Assembly: GCA_963789565.1 (NCBI GenBank)
Contig: CAWBKX010000002.1
Coordinates: 682,001 to 746,000, forward strand
Direction: 5' to 3'
Length of the DNA: 64,000 nucleotides
From: CALAGB01 sp963789565
GTDB taxonomy: Bacteria > Chloroflexota > Chloroflexia > Thermomicrobiales > Thermomicrobiaceae
Shown: piece after piece, positions 25,501 to 35,043 of the stretch
Numbering within the stretch: position 1 is the first letter of the stretch
Layout: every line of letters starts with the position of its first letter
Made by a program: the position numbers and the translations under genes
Notes under the pieces: generated by a model
What the model was told of the DNA's origin: nothing
Databases searched by the model: none
Seen by the model: the letters and a program-made list of their open reading frames with translations, nothing else

Positions 25501-26910
25501 CTAGCCCCAGTTCGAAATCTTCTCCGCCAGCACGCGCGGCAATTCGCCAATCGCGATTCTCTGCTGCGCCATCGTCTCCCGCTCTCGAATCGTCACGGCA
25601 TGATCCTCGAGCGTCTCATAGTCGATTGTCACGCAGAATGGGGTACCGATTTCGTCCTGCCGGCGATAGCGACGGCCGATGCTCTGCGTCTCGTCATATT
25701 CGACTGAAAACGACTTGCGCAGCAGCGCCTGAATCTCACCCGCTTTTTCAACCAGCTCCGGCTTGCGCATCAATGGCAGCACTGCGACCTGGTAAGGCGC
25801 GATTTTCGGGTGCAACCGAAGCACGACCCGGGTGTAGGCCTTGCCGTTGACGTCCTCAGTCTCCTCTTCGTCATAGGCATCCAGGAGCAGTGTGAGCAGC
25901 AGTCGTTCAACGCCCATGGCCGGCTCGATGACATGAGGCGTAAAGCGCTCGCCCGATTGCTGATCGAAGTAGCTTAGATCGACGCCGCTGAACTCTGTGT
26001 GGTGACTCAGATCAAAGTCAGTGCGATAGGCCAGACCGCAGAGTTCCTTCCAGCCGAATGGGAACTGGTACTCGTAATCGACCGTCCGCTTCGAGTAATG
26101 CGACATCTCCTCTTCGCTGTGCTCTCGCGTGCGGACACGATCTGGCTTCAGCCCGATGGTGCGATAGAACTCGTCGATCAACTGCAACCATAGGTCGAAG
26201 TTGGATTCCCAATCGTTCTCGCGGAAGAAGTATTCGATCTCCATGATCTCGAACTCGAGCAATCGGAAGATGAAGTTGCCCGGAGTGATCTCGTTGCGAA
26301 ACGCCTTACCGACCTGCGCGATGCCCAACGGGATCTTGGCGCGGCTCGTCTGCAAGACGCTGCGGTAGTCGAGGAAGATGGCCTGTGCGGTCTCCGGGCG
26401 AAGGTAGACCCGTGTTCCGGACTCTTCAACGGGCCCCAGAACCGTCTGGAACATGAGGTTGAACTGCCGCACTTCGGTCCAATCGCGCACCCCACAAAAT
26501 GGACAAGCGATGTTGCTGGACTTGATGATCTCCGTCAGTTCAGCCGGTGTTTGTCCCTCGACGGAGCGGCCAAGCTTTTCCTCGATGAGCGAATCGGCCC
26601 GATATCGAGAGTGACAGTTGCGGCAGTCGACTAATGGATCGTGGAACTCCTGAACATGCCCGGATGCCTCCCAGGTACGTGGGTGCAGGATGATTCCCCC
26701 GTCAATGCCGACGATGTCTTCGCGGCCATGCACGAAGAATTCCCACCACGCGTTCTTGATGTTGCGCTTGAGCTCGACGCCAAGTGGGCCGAAATCCCAC
26801 GTATTTGCCAGGCCACCATAGATCTCGCTACCAGGAAAGACAAAGCCCCTCCGACGGGCCAACGAAACAATCTTCTCCATGGTGACGATTGACTTCTGAG
26901 ATTCGCTCAT
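25501..26910 (-). CDS. glyQS: Glycyl-tRNA synthetase (alpha2 type)
   Basis: A 469-residue class II synthetase of the homodimeric type. RRGFVFPGSEIYGG at the start, the zinc-knuckle cysteines CRNCHS and CPFCG, motif 2 around AQVGKAFRNEITPGNF and motif 3 MGVERLLL are present. The C-terminal anticodon domain spans about 370-469. The insertions of eukaryotic enzymes are lacking. GGAGG precedes the ATG by 10 nt. No T-box is present in the 144-nt leader. It is convergent with parB, only 10 nt between stops. Confidence 0.96.
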   Translation of the reverse strand: MSESQKSIVTMEKIVSLARRRGFVFPGSEIYGGLANTWDFGPLGVELKRNIKNAWWEFFVHGREDIVGIDGGIILHPRTWEASGHVQEFHDPLVDCRNCHSRYRADSLIEEKLGRSVEGQTPAELTEIIKSSNIACPFCGVRDWTEVRQFNLMFQTVLGPVEESGTRVYLRPETAQAIFLDYRSVLQTSRAKIPLGIAQVGKAFRNEITPGNFIFRLLEFEIMEIEYFFRENDWESNFDLWLQLIDEFYRTIGLKPDRVRTREHSEEEMSHYSKRTVDYEYQFPFGWKELCGLAYRTDFDLSHHTEFSGVDLSYFDQQSGERFTPHVIEPAMGVERLLLTLLLDAYDEEETEDVNGKAYTRVVLRLHPKIAPYQVAVLPLMRKPELVEKAGEIQALLRKSFSVEYDETQSIGRRYRRQDEIGTPFCVTIDYETLEDHAVTIRERETMAQQRIAIGELPRVLAEKISNWG

Positions 26911-26954
26911 GGCCTGTTTGCCTCCAGCTCGAGATTCTGGTCATACTCGCAAAG

Positions 26955-26982
26955 ACCCCTCGCCGCGGAAGAGACGAGGGGT
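26955..26982 (-). terminator. Hairpin between the Xer recombinase gene and glyQS
   Basis: ACCCCTCG (26955-26962) and CGAGGGGT (26975-26982) pair perfectly over a 12-nt loop. On the minus strand the stem is followed by CTTTGC. It lies between two same-strand genes and probably ends the recombinase transcript. An attenuator role for glyQS is less likely. Confidence 0.5.
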
Positions 26983-27054
26983 GACGTCTATCTATTCGCG
27001 ATGAGGTGAGTGGAAAGCCTCAGACATGTCGTACGCCTGAACAACGACGATCCG

Positions 27055-27978
27055 CTACTCTTCTCCACTCGAATCGTAGCATGCACTCCCATTGCCGACG
27101 AGGACGGCGGTCTTCTGAGCGGGCGCGATCTGAGTCGCCAACTGCTGGTAGACCTGGGTGGTCGAGATCGACATGTGTCCCAGGATGCGCTGAATGTCTC
27201 GCAGCTCCTGGCCGTCATATAGTGCGTGCGCCGCAAACGTGTGTCGAATCGTATGCGGTGTAATGTCCCCAACATTGGCCGCCTCAGCGTGTGCCTTGAG
27301 GATTAGCCAGAAGCCCTGCCGGGTGAGACGCGAACCACGGTGGTTGAGGAAGACCGCCGACTCTTCGCCATCCTGTCGAAGGAGTGGTCTTCCCGTCTCC
27401 AGGTACGTGTTCAGCGCTTGTGTCGCCGAGTCAGACAGCGGAACCGTCCTGCTGCGATCCGGCTTCTTACCGCATGACAGTTCTTTGGAACTCAGATCGA
27501 TGTCGAATGTGTCAAGGGATGTCAACTCACTGACGCGCATGCCGGTGGCATACAACGTTTCGAGCATCGCGCAGTCGCGCAGGCCCTCTGGAGTTCGCTC
27601 TGACGAGGCATGAGCCAGCAATGCATTCATCTCGTCGTGTGTGATTGCTCGGGGGACGAACTTGTCAACGCGCGGGGACGGGAGCGACGCCGACGGGTCG
27701 TGGCGCAAGAGCTGTTCGTCGATCAGAAAATGGCAAAACGAGCGAACCGCAGCCACTTTTCGGGCCACGGTTGAATTGGCATAACGACGTTCGCGGAGGA
27801 ACAGGACGAATCCGGTCAAATGGCTGTCAGTCAGCTCCGGCCACGACCTGAGCGAGTACGTAGATTGCAGAAAATCGGTGAACTGACCAAGATCGTTGCG
27901 GTATGCCGACACCGTATTTGGAGAGAAGCCCTTGTCACCCTCGAGCCCTTCCAAGAAACGCCCGATGAGTTCCTCCAT
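27055..27978 (-). CDS. Tyrosine recombinase XerC/XerD-like
   Basis: A 307-residue tyrosine recombinase with an N-terminal SAM-like core-binding domain (about 1-90) and a catalytic domain. The catalytic set is visible: Arg148 (TGMRVSEL), Lys near 171, His242/Arg245 (HTIRHTFAAH), His268 (LGHMS) and Tyr277 (TTQVYQQL). The length and motifs match Xer proteins, which resolve chromosome dimers at dif. No att-like sites or phage genes lie nearby, so a phage integrase is less likely. The ATG with GGAGG 8 nt upstream was chosen. Confidence 0.9.
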   Translation of the reverse strand: MEELIGRFLEGLEGDKGFSPNTVSAYRNDLGQFTDFLQSTYSLRSWPELTDSHLTGFVLFLRERRYANSTVARKVAAVRSFCHFLIDEQLLRHDPSASLPSPRVDKFVPRAITHDEMNALLAHASSERTPEGLRDCAMLETLYATGMRVSELTSLDTFDIDLSSKELSCGKKPDRSRTVPLSDSATQALNTYLETGRPLLRQDGEESAVFLNHRGSRLTRQGFWLILKAHAEAANVGDITPHTIRHTFAAHALYDGQELRDIQRILGHMSISTTQVYQQLATQIAPAQKTAVLVGNGSACYDSSGEE

Positions 27979-28164
27979 GTATTCGCCCCTCCATCCCAAC
28001 GAGCGCTCTCAGCTGTCGTCATACCGACCGTCGGGGCACACGTGTCGCGCCAATCACCGACTGGTTCAGAATGTTCGACACACGCTCAATCGCAAGACTT
28101 TCGACGTCTCCGCCAGCCAGACGCCACTGCTAATGCCAGTTCATTCGTACGCCGGATTGTAACA

Positions 28165-29277
28165 CTATAGCAGGTCCGCCAGCGGAGTGTATGTCAACCC
28201 GAAGGCATCCGCAACAGACTGATATGTGATTTTTCCGCGGTAAACGTTGACCCCTTTCGCCAGCGCGGCATCGCTGCTGACCGCCTTCTGCAGCCCCTGA
28301 TCGGCAAGCTTCAATCCATACGGAAGCGTCACATTGCTCAGCGCGAGCGTGCTTGTTCGCGGCACGGCACCGGGCATGTTGGTGACACCATAATGGACCA
28401 CACCGTCAACCTCGAATGTCGGGTCGCTGTGTTTGGTCGGTTTCATCGTCTCAATGCAACCGCCCTGATCGATGGCGACGTCGACGATGACCGAACCGGT
28501 CCGCATGCGGAGGACCATCTCCTCAGTGACAAGCTTCGGGGCTTTGGCGCCTGGAATCAGGACTGCTCCGACGACGAGATCGGCGTCGGCCACGGCATCC
28601 GACACATTGCGACGATTGGATGCCAGCGTCGTCAGTCGACCATGCAGCACATGCTCGAGAAAGCGCAGACGGTCAACGTTGAGATCGATGATCGTGACCT
28701 CGGCACCCATGCCAAGCGCGATCTGAGCGGCGTTCGTGCCGACGATGCCACCGCCGATGACCACGACCTTCGCGGGTGGAACGCCAACCACGCCACCAAG
28801 GAGCAGGCCGCGACCGCCATAGGTCTTCATCAGGTACTGAGCGCCGACCTGGATCGACATGCGGCCGGCGACCTCGCTCATCGGCGCCAGCAGCGGCAAT
28901 GAACGATCAGCAGGCTGCACCGTTTCGTATGCAACGGCGGCAACGCCCTGGTTCACCAACGCTTGGGTGAGTTCAGCTTCGGCCGCGAGATGCAGATAGG
29001 TGTAGAGAATCTGGTCGTTGCGCAGCAATGGATACTCACTGGCAATCGGCTCCTTGACCTTGATGATCATCTCAGCGCGCGCGAAGACTTCTTCGTGGGT
29101 GTCGATGATCGTTGCCCCTGCGTCCGCGTATTCCTCGTCAGCGAAGCCACTCCCGACTCCCGCGGAACGCTCCACGATCACCTCATGACCGTGATGAACA
29201 TACTCCGCCACACCACCGGGTGTGGTGGAAACACGATTCTCGTTGTCCTTGATCTCTTTCGGCACACCGATGAGCAT
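28165..29277 (-). CDS. ald: Alanine dehydrogenase
   Basis: A 370-residue NAD-dependent alanine dehydrogenase, interconverting L-alanine with pyruvate and ammonia. The start MLIGVPKEIKDNENRV, the Rossmann loop VIGGGIVGTNAAQIALGMGAEV with Asp in IDLN and the signature VDVAIDQGG are typical. Length equals the family norm. GGAGG lies 13 nt before the ATG, slightly far. A longer frame upstream is not supported. It may help recycle alanine from peptides or supply alanine to the aminotransferases of the window. Confidence 0.95.
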   Translation of the reverse strand: MLIGVPKEIKDNENRVSTTPGGVAEYVHHGHEVIVERSAGVGSGFADEEYADAGATIIDTHEEVFARAEMIIKVKEPIASEYPLLRNDQILYTYLHLAAEAELTQALVNQGVAAVAYETVQPADRSLPLLAPMSEVAGRMSIQVGAQYLMKTYGGRGLLLGGVVGVPPAKVVVIGGGIVGTNAAQIALGMGAEVTIIDLNVDRLRFLEHVLHGRLTTLASNRRNVSDAVADADLVVGAVLIPGAKAPKLVTEEMVLRMRTGSVIVDVAIDQGGCIETMKPTKHSDPTFEVDGVVHYGVTNMPGAVPRTSTLALSNVTLPYGLKLADQGLQKAVSSDAALAKGVNVYRGKITYQSVADAFGLTYTPLADLL

Positions 29278-29547
29278 GAGCGTGTACAACCCTCCGCTAC
29301 TTCGCCTTCCCCACAGTAGTTGTCGCGAGAAAAGCCGCCCACGTACCGGCCGAGCGAACGGCCGGAACATTCTAACATGTCCATATGATGTACTAGGTCG
29401 TCGGGCTGATAGTACTATTTCAGTCCTGGGACCCGAAACTTAATTGACGTGTCATAAAGCAGGTAAGTACGATTAGGTCCGGCTCGCTGCGATCGCGTTC
29501 ACAACACGCGCCGCGGTTTGAATTTTATGGGTAACTGAGGCCGACAT

Positions 29548-30867
29548 TTGAGCGACGCACTCTACATCATCCCGATTCTGGCAATCCTCATCCTCATTCA
29601 CGAAGTTGGTCACTTCGTTTCAGCAAAGGCCTTCGGCATTCGTGTCGAAGAGTTTGGCATTGGAATCCCGCCGCGAATCTGGGGCAAGAAGCGGGGCGAC
29701 GTACTCTGGTCGATCAACCTTCTTCCCATTGGCGGATTCGTCCGCGTCCTCGGTGAAGACGGCAAATCCTTCGCTCCGGACAGTATGCAATCGAAAACGA
29801 AGCTGCAGCGCGCCGTCTTCCTGGCGGCCGGTTCGATGATGAACTTCCTACTGGCGATCGTCTTGATGATCGTGCTTGTGGGCACACGTGGCGAAACGAC
29901 GAATCGCGCCTATGTGACGGGCGTTCAGGACAACTCTCCGGCCGCTCAAACGCAAATGCAGGCCGGAGACCAGATCGTGTCGATCGACGGTACATCGATC
30001 TCATCAGTCTCGCAGGTCATCAATCAGATCAACGGCAAACTTGGCGAGCCCGTGCAGATGGTCTTGCAGCGTGGGGACCAGCGCATCGTCTCCACGGTCA
30101 CACCACGTGTGAACCCGCCTGCCGGTCAAGGCAAAGTCGGCATCCTGCTGGACGACACGCAGGTTGCAACGATCAAGGTCGCGTCTGTTGATACGGGGTC
30201 GGCTGCGGCAAGTGCGGGTCTGCAATCGGGAGATGTGATCAAGTCGATCGCGGGCATTCGGATCAGTGACGCGATCAGCTACCACTACGCCATTGCAAAT
30301 CACGCTGGACAAACCATCCCGATCGTCGTCTCTCGTGGTGGCAGTGACGTGACCCTGCAATACAACGTTCCAAACGTGCCAAGCGAGGAGCAGCTACAAA
30401 CCGGAATCAGCGCCAATCAAGACTTCGTTATGACGTCAGTGGCGTGGTGGAAGATCGTGCCACTCGGGATCAAGCAAACGTTCACGACCTTGAATCAAAT
30501 GTTCCACGGTCTTGTTCTACTGGTACGTGGCCAGGTTCCCGTTCAGGGCATCGCCGGCCCAATTGGCATGGGGCAGCTCACATCCGAGGTGATCCACGCC
30601 AGCAGTGCCCCGGTCTGGGCCACGCTGACGAACATCATGATTCTTCTATCGCTCAATCTCGCGGTGCTGAACTTGCTTCCGTTTCCCGCGTTGGACGGCG
30701 GGCGATTGTTGTTCGTGCTCATCGAGAGCGTGCGAGGGAAGCGGGTTCCACCGGAAAAAGAGGGCATGGTTCACTTCGTGGGGCTGGTAATATTGCTCGT
30801 CTTCATGTTGGTGGTTGCCTTCGCGGATGTCAACCGCATCGTGAGCGGTCAATCCTTCCTCCATTAG
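29548..30867 (+). CDS. rseP: Site-2 protease RseP/RasP (M50) with two PDZ domains
   Basis: A 439-residue intramembrane zinc protease. HEVGH (18-22) in the first helix and NLLPFPALDGG near 370 supply the zinc ligands. Two PDZ-like regions (about 115-190 and 205-285) lie between the second helix and the C-terminal helices. RseP homologues cut anti-sigma factors and signal peptides within the membrane, so the anti-sigma factor 8 kb away is a possible substrate (inference). The start is TTG with GAGG upstream. ispG follows after 109 nt. dxr, often in front, is absent. Confidence 0.93.
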   Translation: MSDALYIIPILAILILIHEVGHFVSAKAFGIRVEEFGIGIPPRIWGKKRGDVLWSINLLPIGGFVRVLGEDGKSFAPDSMQSKTKLQRAVFLAAGSMMNFLLAIVLMIVLVGTRGETTNRAYVTGVQDNSPAAQTQMQAGDQIVSIDGTSISSVSQVINQINGKLGEPVQMVLQRGDQRIVSTVTPRVNPPAGQGKVGILLDDTQVATIKVASVDTGSAAASAGLQSGDVIKSIAGIRISDAISYHYAIANHAGQTIPIVVSRGGSDVTLQYNVPNVPSEEQLQTGISANQDFVMTSVAWWKIVPLGIKQTFTTLNQMFHGLVLLVRGQVPVQGIAGPIGMGQLTSEVIHASSAPVWATLTNIMILLSLNLAVLNLLPFPALDGGRLLFVLIESVRGKRVPPEKEGMVHFVGLVILLVFMLVVAFADVNRIVSGQSFLH

Positions 30868-30976
30868 GTCGGTGTTGAGTCGATCGTGATCCACGACGCC
30901 ACCACTTGGCAATCTTTTCGTTTCGTTCTAGGCTTCACAGTGAAATTCGCAGCCCGACGTAGGAGGTTATCCCCGA

Positions 30977-32086
30977 ATGGTTGCATCGCGTCGCAAAACT
31001 CGAGCAATTCACGTTGGCAATGTTCAGATCGGCGGCGGCGCACCCATCGTCGTTCAATCGATGGCCACCGCGGACACACGTGATCCAAAAGCGACCCTGG
31101 CACAAGTTCAAGAATTGGCTGATGCCGGTTGCGAAATCGTGCGCATCGCGGTTCCAGACCGCGTCGCTGCCGCGGCATTGCCCGACATCGTCCCGTTCGC
31201 TGCCGTCCCACTGATTGCGGACATCCACTTTGAGCACACTCTTGCACTCAAGGCAATCGACGCGGGAATTCATGGCCTGCGCCTGAATCCCGGCAATATC
31301 CGCAAGCCTGAAGACGTGCGCGAGGTCGTCCGCAAGGCAAAAGAGCGTAGTATCCCGATTCGCATCGGCGTCAACTTCGGCTCGGTTCCCCCGATGTCGA
31401 AGGACTTCGTCGATGAGATGGCACAAAGCAATGCGACCCAAATCGAGCTGGTCTCCGAGCATATGGTTCGCACGGCGCTCGGTCACATCAAGATCCTCGA
31501 GGATCTCGACTTTGGCGATATCAAGATCTCGCTGAAGGCGTTTGAAGTCCCGATTATGCTCGAGGCCTATCGTCGCATGGCCAAGCTGAACGATTACCCT
31601 CTTCACCTCGGAGTCACCGAGGCGGGAACGCCGAAGTCCGGTTCTATCCGCTCGGCGATCGGCATCGGAACGTTGCTCGAAGAGGGCATCGGCGACACCA
31701 TCCGTGTGTCGCTGACCACCGATCCCGTCGAAGAAGTCTACGTCGGGTTCGAGATTCTCAAGACTCTCGGACTACGCCAGCGCGGAGCGACATTGGTTGC
31801 CTGCCCCACCTGCGGACGGGTCGAGGTCGATCTCTTCAAATTAGCCAACGAGGTTGACGACTATCTCAAGACTATCAGTTCACCGATCAAGGTGGCGGTC
31901 ATGGGATGCGTGGTCAATGGCCCGGGAGAGGCGCGCGATTCCGACGTTGGTGTAGCTGCCGGGCGTGGCAAGGGCGTCATCTTCCGCAAGGGCAAGATCG
32001 TACGCAAGGTTGAAGAGAACGAAATCGTCTCGGCGCTGAAGGAAGAGATCAATCAGATCATCGAGGAGCGGAAGGTACCCGTCTGA
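30977..32086 (+). CDS. ispG: 4-hydroxy-3-methylbut-2-en-1-yl diphosphate synthase (IspG/GcpE)
   Basis: A 369-residue Fe-S enzyme of the MEP isoprenoid pathway. The N-terminal TIM barrel starts with VQSMATADTRD. The C-terminal cluster ligands are Cys276 and Cys279 (ACPTCGR), Cys311 and Glu318 (MGCVVNGPGEA). AGGAGG lies 9 nt before the ATG. A strong terminator follows. Its presence means isoprenoids are made from pyruvate and glyceraldehyde phosphate, not mevalonate. Confidence 0.97.
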   Translation: MVASRRKTRAIHVGNVQIGGGAPIVVQSMATADTRDPKATLAQVQELADAGCEIVRIAVPDRVAAAALPDIVPFAAVPLIADIHFEHTLALKAIDAGIHGLRLNPGNIRKPEDVREVVRKAKERSIPIRIGVNFGSVPPMSKDFVDEMAQSNATQIELVSEHMVRTALGHIKILEDLDFGDIKISLKAFEVPIMLEAYRRMAKLNDYPLHLGVTEAGTPKSGSIRSAIGIGTLLEEGIGDTIRVSLTTDPVEEVYVGFEILKTLGLRQRGATLVACPTCGRVEVDLFKLANEVDDYLKTISSPIKVAVMGCVVNGPGEARDSDVGVAAGRGKGVIFRKGKIVRKVEENEIVSALKEEINQIIEERKVPV

Positions 32087-32117
32087 TCTCGTAGCGTCAC
32101 AATCCGGGTCATTCGGC

Positions 32118-32150
32118 CGGGCAGGAGCGCAACGCTCCTGCCCGTTCTTT
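32118..32150 (+). terminator. Intrinsic terminator after ispG
   Basis: CGGGCAGGAGCG (32118-32129) and CGCTCCTGCCCG (32133-32144) form a perfect 12-bp stem with a CAA loop, followed by TTCTTT. Confidence 0.92.
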
Positions 32151-32213
32151 GTCCCCCAACGTACAATCAGCGATCGAAGACGGACGTTGGAATTCAAGGA
32201 CGCAGGTGAATTG

Positions 32214-32867
32214 ATGAGCGACCATTTCCTGGACATCTCAGTAGAGCTGATTCCTGGAATGCCGGTCTGGCCCGGCGACGATGAGGTTGCGACGCATCCA
32301 GCTTCTCGCATCGCCACAGGTGACCACTCCAACGTCACCAACCTGCGGCACACGTCTCATACGGGCACGCATCTCGACGCCCCCTGGCACTTCATCGACG
32401 AAGGCAAGAAACTCGACACCATCCTGCTCGACCGTCTCATCGGAGAATGCGTCGTGCGCGACTTCACGTCTTTGGAGGCAAACATCGAGGCAACGGACCT
32501 CGAGGCTGCGGGTATCCCGGATGCGACGACGCGGCTTTTGCTGCGTACCAGGAACTCCGCGCTGTGGCAGAAATCCACGCACCCGTTCAACACGGAATTC
32601 ATCGGGGTCAACCCGTCCGGCGCGCGCTGGCTCGTCGGTCATGGAATCGACCTGATCGGAATCGACTACCTGTCGATCGAGCCATTTGCGGGCGACGGCG
32701 AAACCCATCTGATTTTGCTCGGTGCCGAGATGGTGATCGTGGAAGGGCTCGACCTGAGGTACGTCGAGCCTGGGATGTATCGACTGATCTGCTTGCCACT
32801 TCGCCTCGGTCAGATGGATGGCGCCCCGTGCCGTGTCGTGCTCGAACGAGAGACCTCGACGAAATGA
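32214..32867 (+). CDS. Cyclase family protein (arylformamidase/KynB-like)
   Basis: A 217-residue member of the cyclase/kynurenine formamidase family. The metal motif HTGTHLDAPWH (about 49-59) is the hallmark, with DGITH-like and LRNSALW segments later. Family enzymes hydrolyse formylkynurenine, isatin or related amides. No other kynurenine genes are present, so the substrate is open. AGGTGA precedes the chosen ATG by 6 nt. A TTG nine codons upstream is an alternative. The stop overlaps the next start (ATGA). Confidence 0.85.
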   Translation: MSDHFLDISVELIPGMPVWPGDDEVATHPASRIATGDHSNVTNLRHTSHTGTHLDAPWHFIDEGKKLDTILLDRLIGECVVRDFTSLEANIEATDLEAAGIPDATTRLLLRTRNSALWQKSTHPFNTEFIGVNPSGARWLVGHGIDLIGIDYLSIEPFAGDGETHLILLGAEMVIVEGLDLRYVEPGMYRLICLPLRLGQMDGAPCRVVLERETSTK

Positions 32868-33823
32868 ACGCACCTCGAGTCGCAGCGATCGGACTGGCAT
32901 CTTGGGATCGGTTTGTCGTTACCGACTTCTACCCTCCCGCTGGTTCTTACGCCATCGTGCGTCAAACACTCGAGCAATCCGGCGGCACAACTGCGAATAC
33001 CGCGCACGCGCTGGCCAAGCTTGGGGCGTCAGTCTCGCTCGCGGCCATGGTCGGCAACGACGATGAAGGACGAGAACTGTGCAACGTTCTCGAATCCGCA
33101 GGTTGCGATTGTCGTTACGTCAAGGTGCGAACTGGGGAGAAATCGGACTCTGCGATCATCGTCGTTTCCGGCGGAGAAGACACCGTTGATCGCACCATCT
33201 ACTGGCATCAGGGCGCCCGGCTCAAGCACGGAGATGCGCTGCCACTCAACGAGCTATTCAGCTACGACCTGGTCTATCTCGACGTCGATGACCCACGTCT
33301 GCGCCGCTTCATCGTCGACCTGCCAATCCATGTCTCGCCTCGCACGTTGATTCTGGGATCCTTGGTCTATCTGGTTGAGGTCTCACCAGAGGAGGGGCTC
33401 GACGTAGCACTTCGCCACGACTATCTGTGCGGGAATCAGCGCGAGTTGTGCTACTTGACCGGCGACACAGACCCCTATGAGGCGGTGCGTCGCTTCCAGT
33501 CGAAGATGAGCCATGCGGACACACGCATGATCGCCATCAGCATGGGGCCACGCGGATGCATCGTGGCAACCGAGGAGAAAATCGAGACAGTGCCTGCCTT
33601 CCACGTCGACGTGGTCGACTCGACTGGCGCGGGAGACGCGTTTGCGGCCGGCGTCGCGCTTGGAATCCTGGAACGGAAATCCTTGCGCGAGATCGGGTTG
33701 CTCGCCAATGCCATGGGAGGACTGAGCATTCGAGCGCTCGGAGCGCGAACCTCACTCCCGACTCGAGGTGAAGTCGACCGGTTGATTTCGGCCGTGACGT
33801 CGGATGTGAAATCCAACTCGTGA
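32864..33823 (+). CDS. PfkB family carbohydrate kinase
   Basis: A 319-residue ribokinase-fold sugar or nucleoside kinase. GGTTANTAHALAKLGA (about 41-56) is the first PfkB motif and DSTGAGDAFAAG near 250 the second, with the catalytic Asp. The substrate is not evident. It begins in the ATGA overlap with the cyclase gene and ends in a GTGA overlap with queG, so the three are translationally coupled, though their chemistry has no obvious link. A longer upstream frame overlaps the cyclase gene and was rejected. Confidence 0.9.
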   Translation: MNAPRVAAIGLASWDRFVVTDFYPPAGSYAIVRQTLEQSGGTTANTAHALAKLGASVSLAAMVGNDDEGRELCNVLESAGCDCRYVKVRTGEKSDSAIIVVSGGEDTVDRTIYWHQGARLKHGDALPLNELFSYDLVYLDVDDPRLRRFIVDLPIHVSPRTLILGSLVYLVEVSPEEGLDVALRHDYLCGNQRELCYLTGDTDPYEAVRRFQSKMSHADTRMIAISMGPRGCIVATEEKIETVPAFHVDVVDSTGAGDAFAAGVALGILERKSLREIGLLANAMGGLSIRALGARTSLPTRGEVDRLISAVTSDVKSNS

Positions 33824-34959
33824 TCGCAGTCGATCGCAATCGACTGGCGGAACTGGCGGCCGATTGCGGAATTCCGGCGGTTGGCGTCACGACCGCGGAT
33901 GAGTTTGACGGACTCGGCGATCTGCTGACCAGGCGCATCGATGCCGGCCACCTCGGTGGGCTGGATTGGTTCACGGAAGAGCGCGCCCGCTTCTCGGCCG
34001 CGCCCCGCAATCTCCACGACTCCGCACGGTCGATCATCTCGGTCGCTGTTCCGTATCGACTGGCTGTTGTCAATCGGCCGGACGACGTGCCACGCGGTCG
34101 GATTGCGCGCTACGCCTGGGGGCACGACTACCATCGCACGCTCAAGTCGCGCATGAAAACTCTGCACCTCGCGCTCGAACGCGAACTCGGCAGGCCGATT
34201 GAAGCGCGCTTCCTGGTCGACACTGCCCGCATCGTCGATCGTGCCGTCGCCGCGCGATCGGGGCTGGGTTGGTACGGAAAGAACACCATGATCCTGGTGC
34301 GAGGACACGGTTCCTGGGTCATGCTGGGAGATTTGCTTGTCGACATCGATCTGACACCAGACGAGCCACTCAAGTCGAAATGTGGCCGTTGCAGTTTGTG
34401 CATCGATCGCTGTCCCACGGGTGCCATCAAACCCGGCTACGTCATCGAAACCCCCCGTTGCCTCTCGTTCCTGACAATCGAGCTACGCGGAGCGATACCA
34501 CGCGATCTTCGACCGCTGATGGGAGATTGGGTATTCGGCTGCGACGAGTGTCAGGAGGTCTGCCCCTACACGGGAGCCGCTTCCACCGACGACGACGAAG
34601 CGTTTCGGCCACAGTCACTCGAGAATGCGTTCCCCTCGCTTCGCTGGCTGCTCACGATGACCGAAGCAGAATTTCGCGCCACCTATCGCGGCACGGCCGT
34701 ACTTCGAGCGAAGCGCGCAGGACTTGCACGTAACGCCGCCATCGCACTCGGAAACACCGGGACGCTCGACGAATTGAGCTTGCTTGAGCAGGTGGTCTGC
34801 GAACACGACCTGGCTCTCGTTCGTGGTCACGCCGCCTGGGCTATGGCTCGCATCGACGCCAGTTCCGCACGTCCGTTCCTGCTGAAGCGCTTAACCCTGG
34901 AGCCCGAGCCATCGGTACACGACGAGATATCGTTCGCACTCAACATGCAGCCGCAATAG
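33820..34959 (+). CDS. queG: Epoxyqueuosine reductase QueG
   Basis: A 379-residue cobalamin- and Fe-S-dependent reductase for the last step of queuosine in tRNA. The two ferredoxin-like clusters read KCGRCSLCIDRCP and CDECQEVCP. The N-terminal DUF1730 region (about 50-130) contains SIISVAVPYR, and a C-terminal HEAT-like section follows (about 300-379). The start is GTG, overlapping the kinase stop. No other queuosine genes are in the window. Length is normal for the family. Confidence 0.95.
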   Translation: MIAVDRNRLAELAADCGIPAVGVTTADEFDGLGDLLTRRIDAGHLGGLDWFTEERARFSAAPRNLHDSARSIISVAVPYRLAVVNRPDDVPRGRIARYAWGHDYHRTLKSRMKTLHLALERELGRPIEARFLVDTARIVDRAVAARSGLGWYGKNTMILVRGHGSWVMLGDLLVDIDLTPDEPLKSKCGRCSLCIDRCPTGAIKPGYVIETPRCLSFLTIELRGAIPRDLRPLMGDWVFGCDECQEVCPYTGAASTDDDEAFRPQSLENAFPSLRWLLTMTEAEFRATYRGTAVLRAKRAGLARNAAIALGNTGTLDELSLLEQVVCEHDLALVRGHAAWAMARIDASSARPFLLKRLTLEPEPSVHDEISFALNMQPQ

Positions 34960-35043
34960 GGCGTCGTATACTGCCTGAGCGCGACTCATTGGGCGTGGTG
35001 ACGCGTGGGTAAATCTCATCCGGTTGGATTCATCGGGGGATAG

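Noticed and set aside
26911..27054. T-box leader before glyQS
   Set aside because: No T-box core (GGTGGNACC) is present and the region is too short. The hairpin there looks like a terminator.
27055..27978. Phage integrase and hence an integrated element
   Set aside because: Motifs and length fit Xer. No flanking tRNA, direct repeats or phage genes were found.
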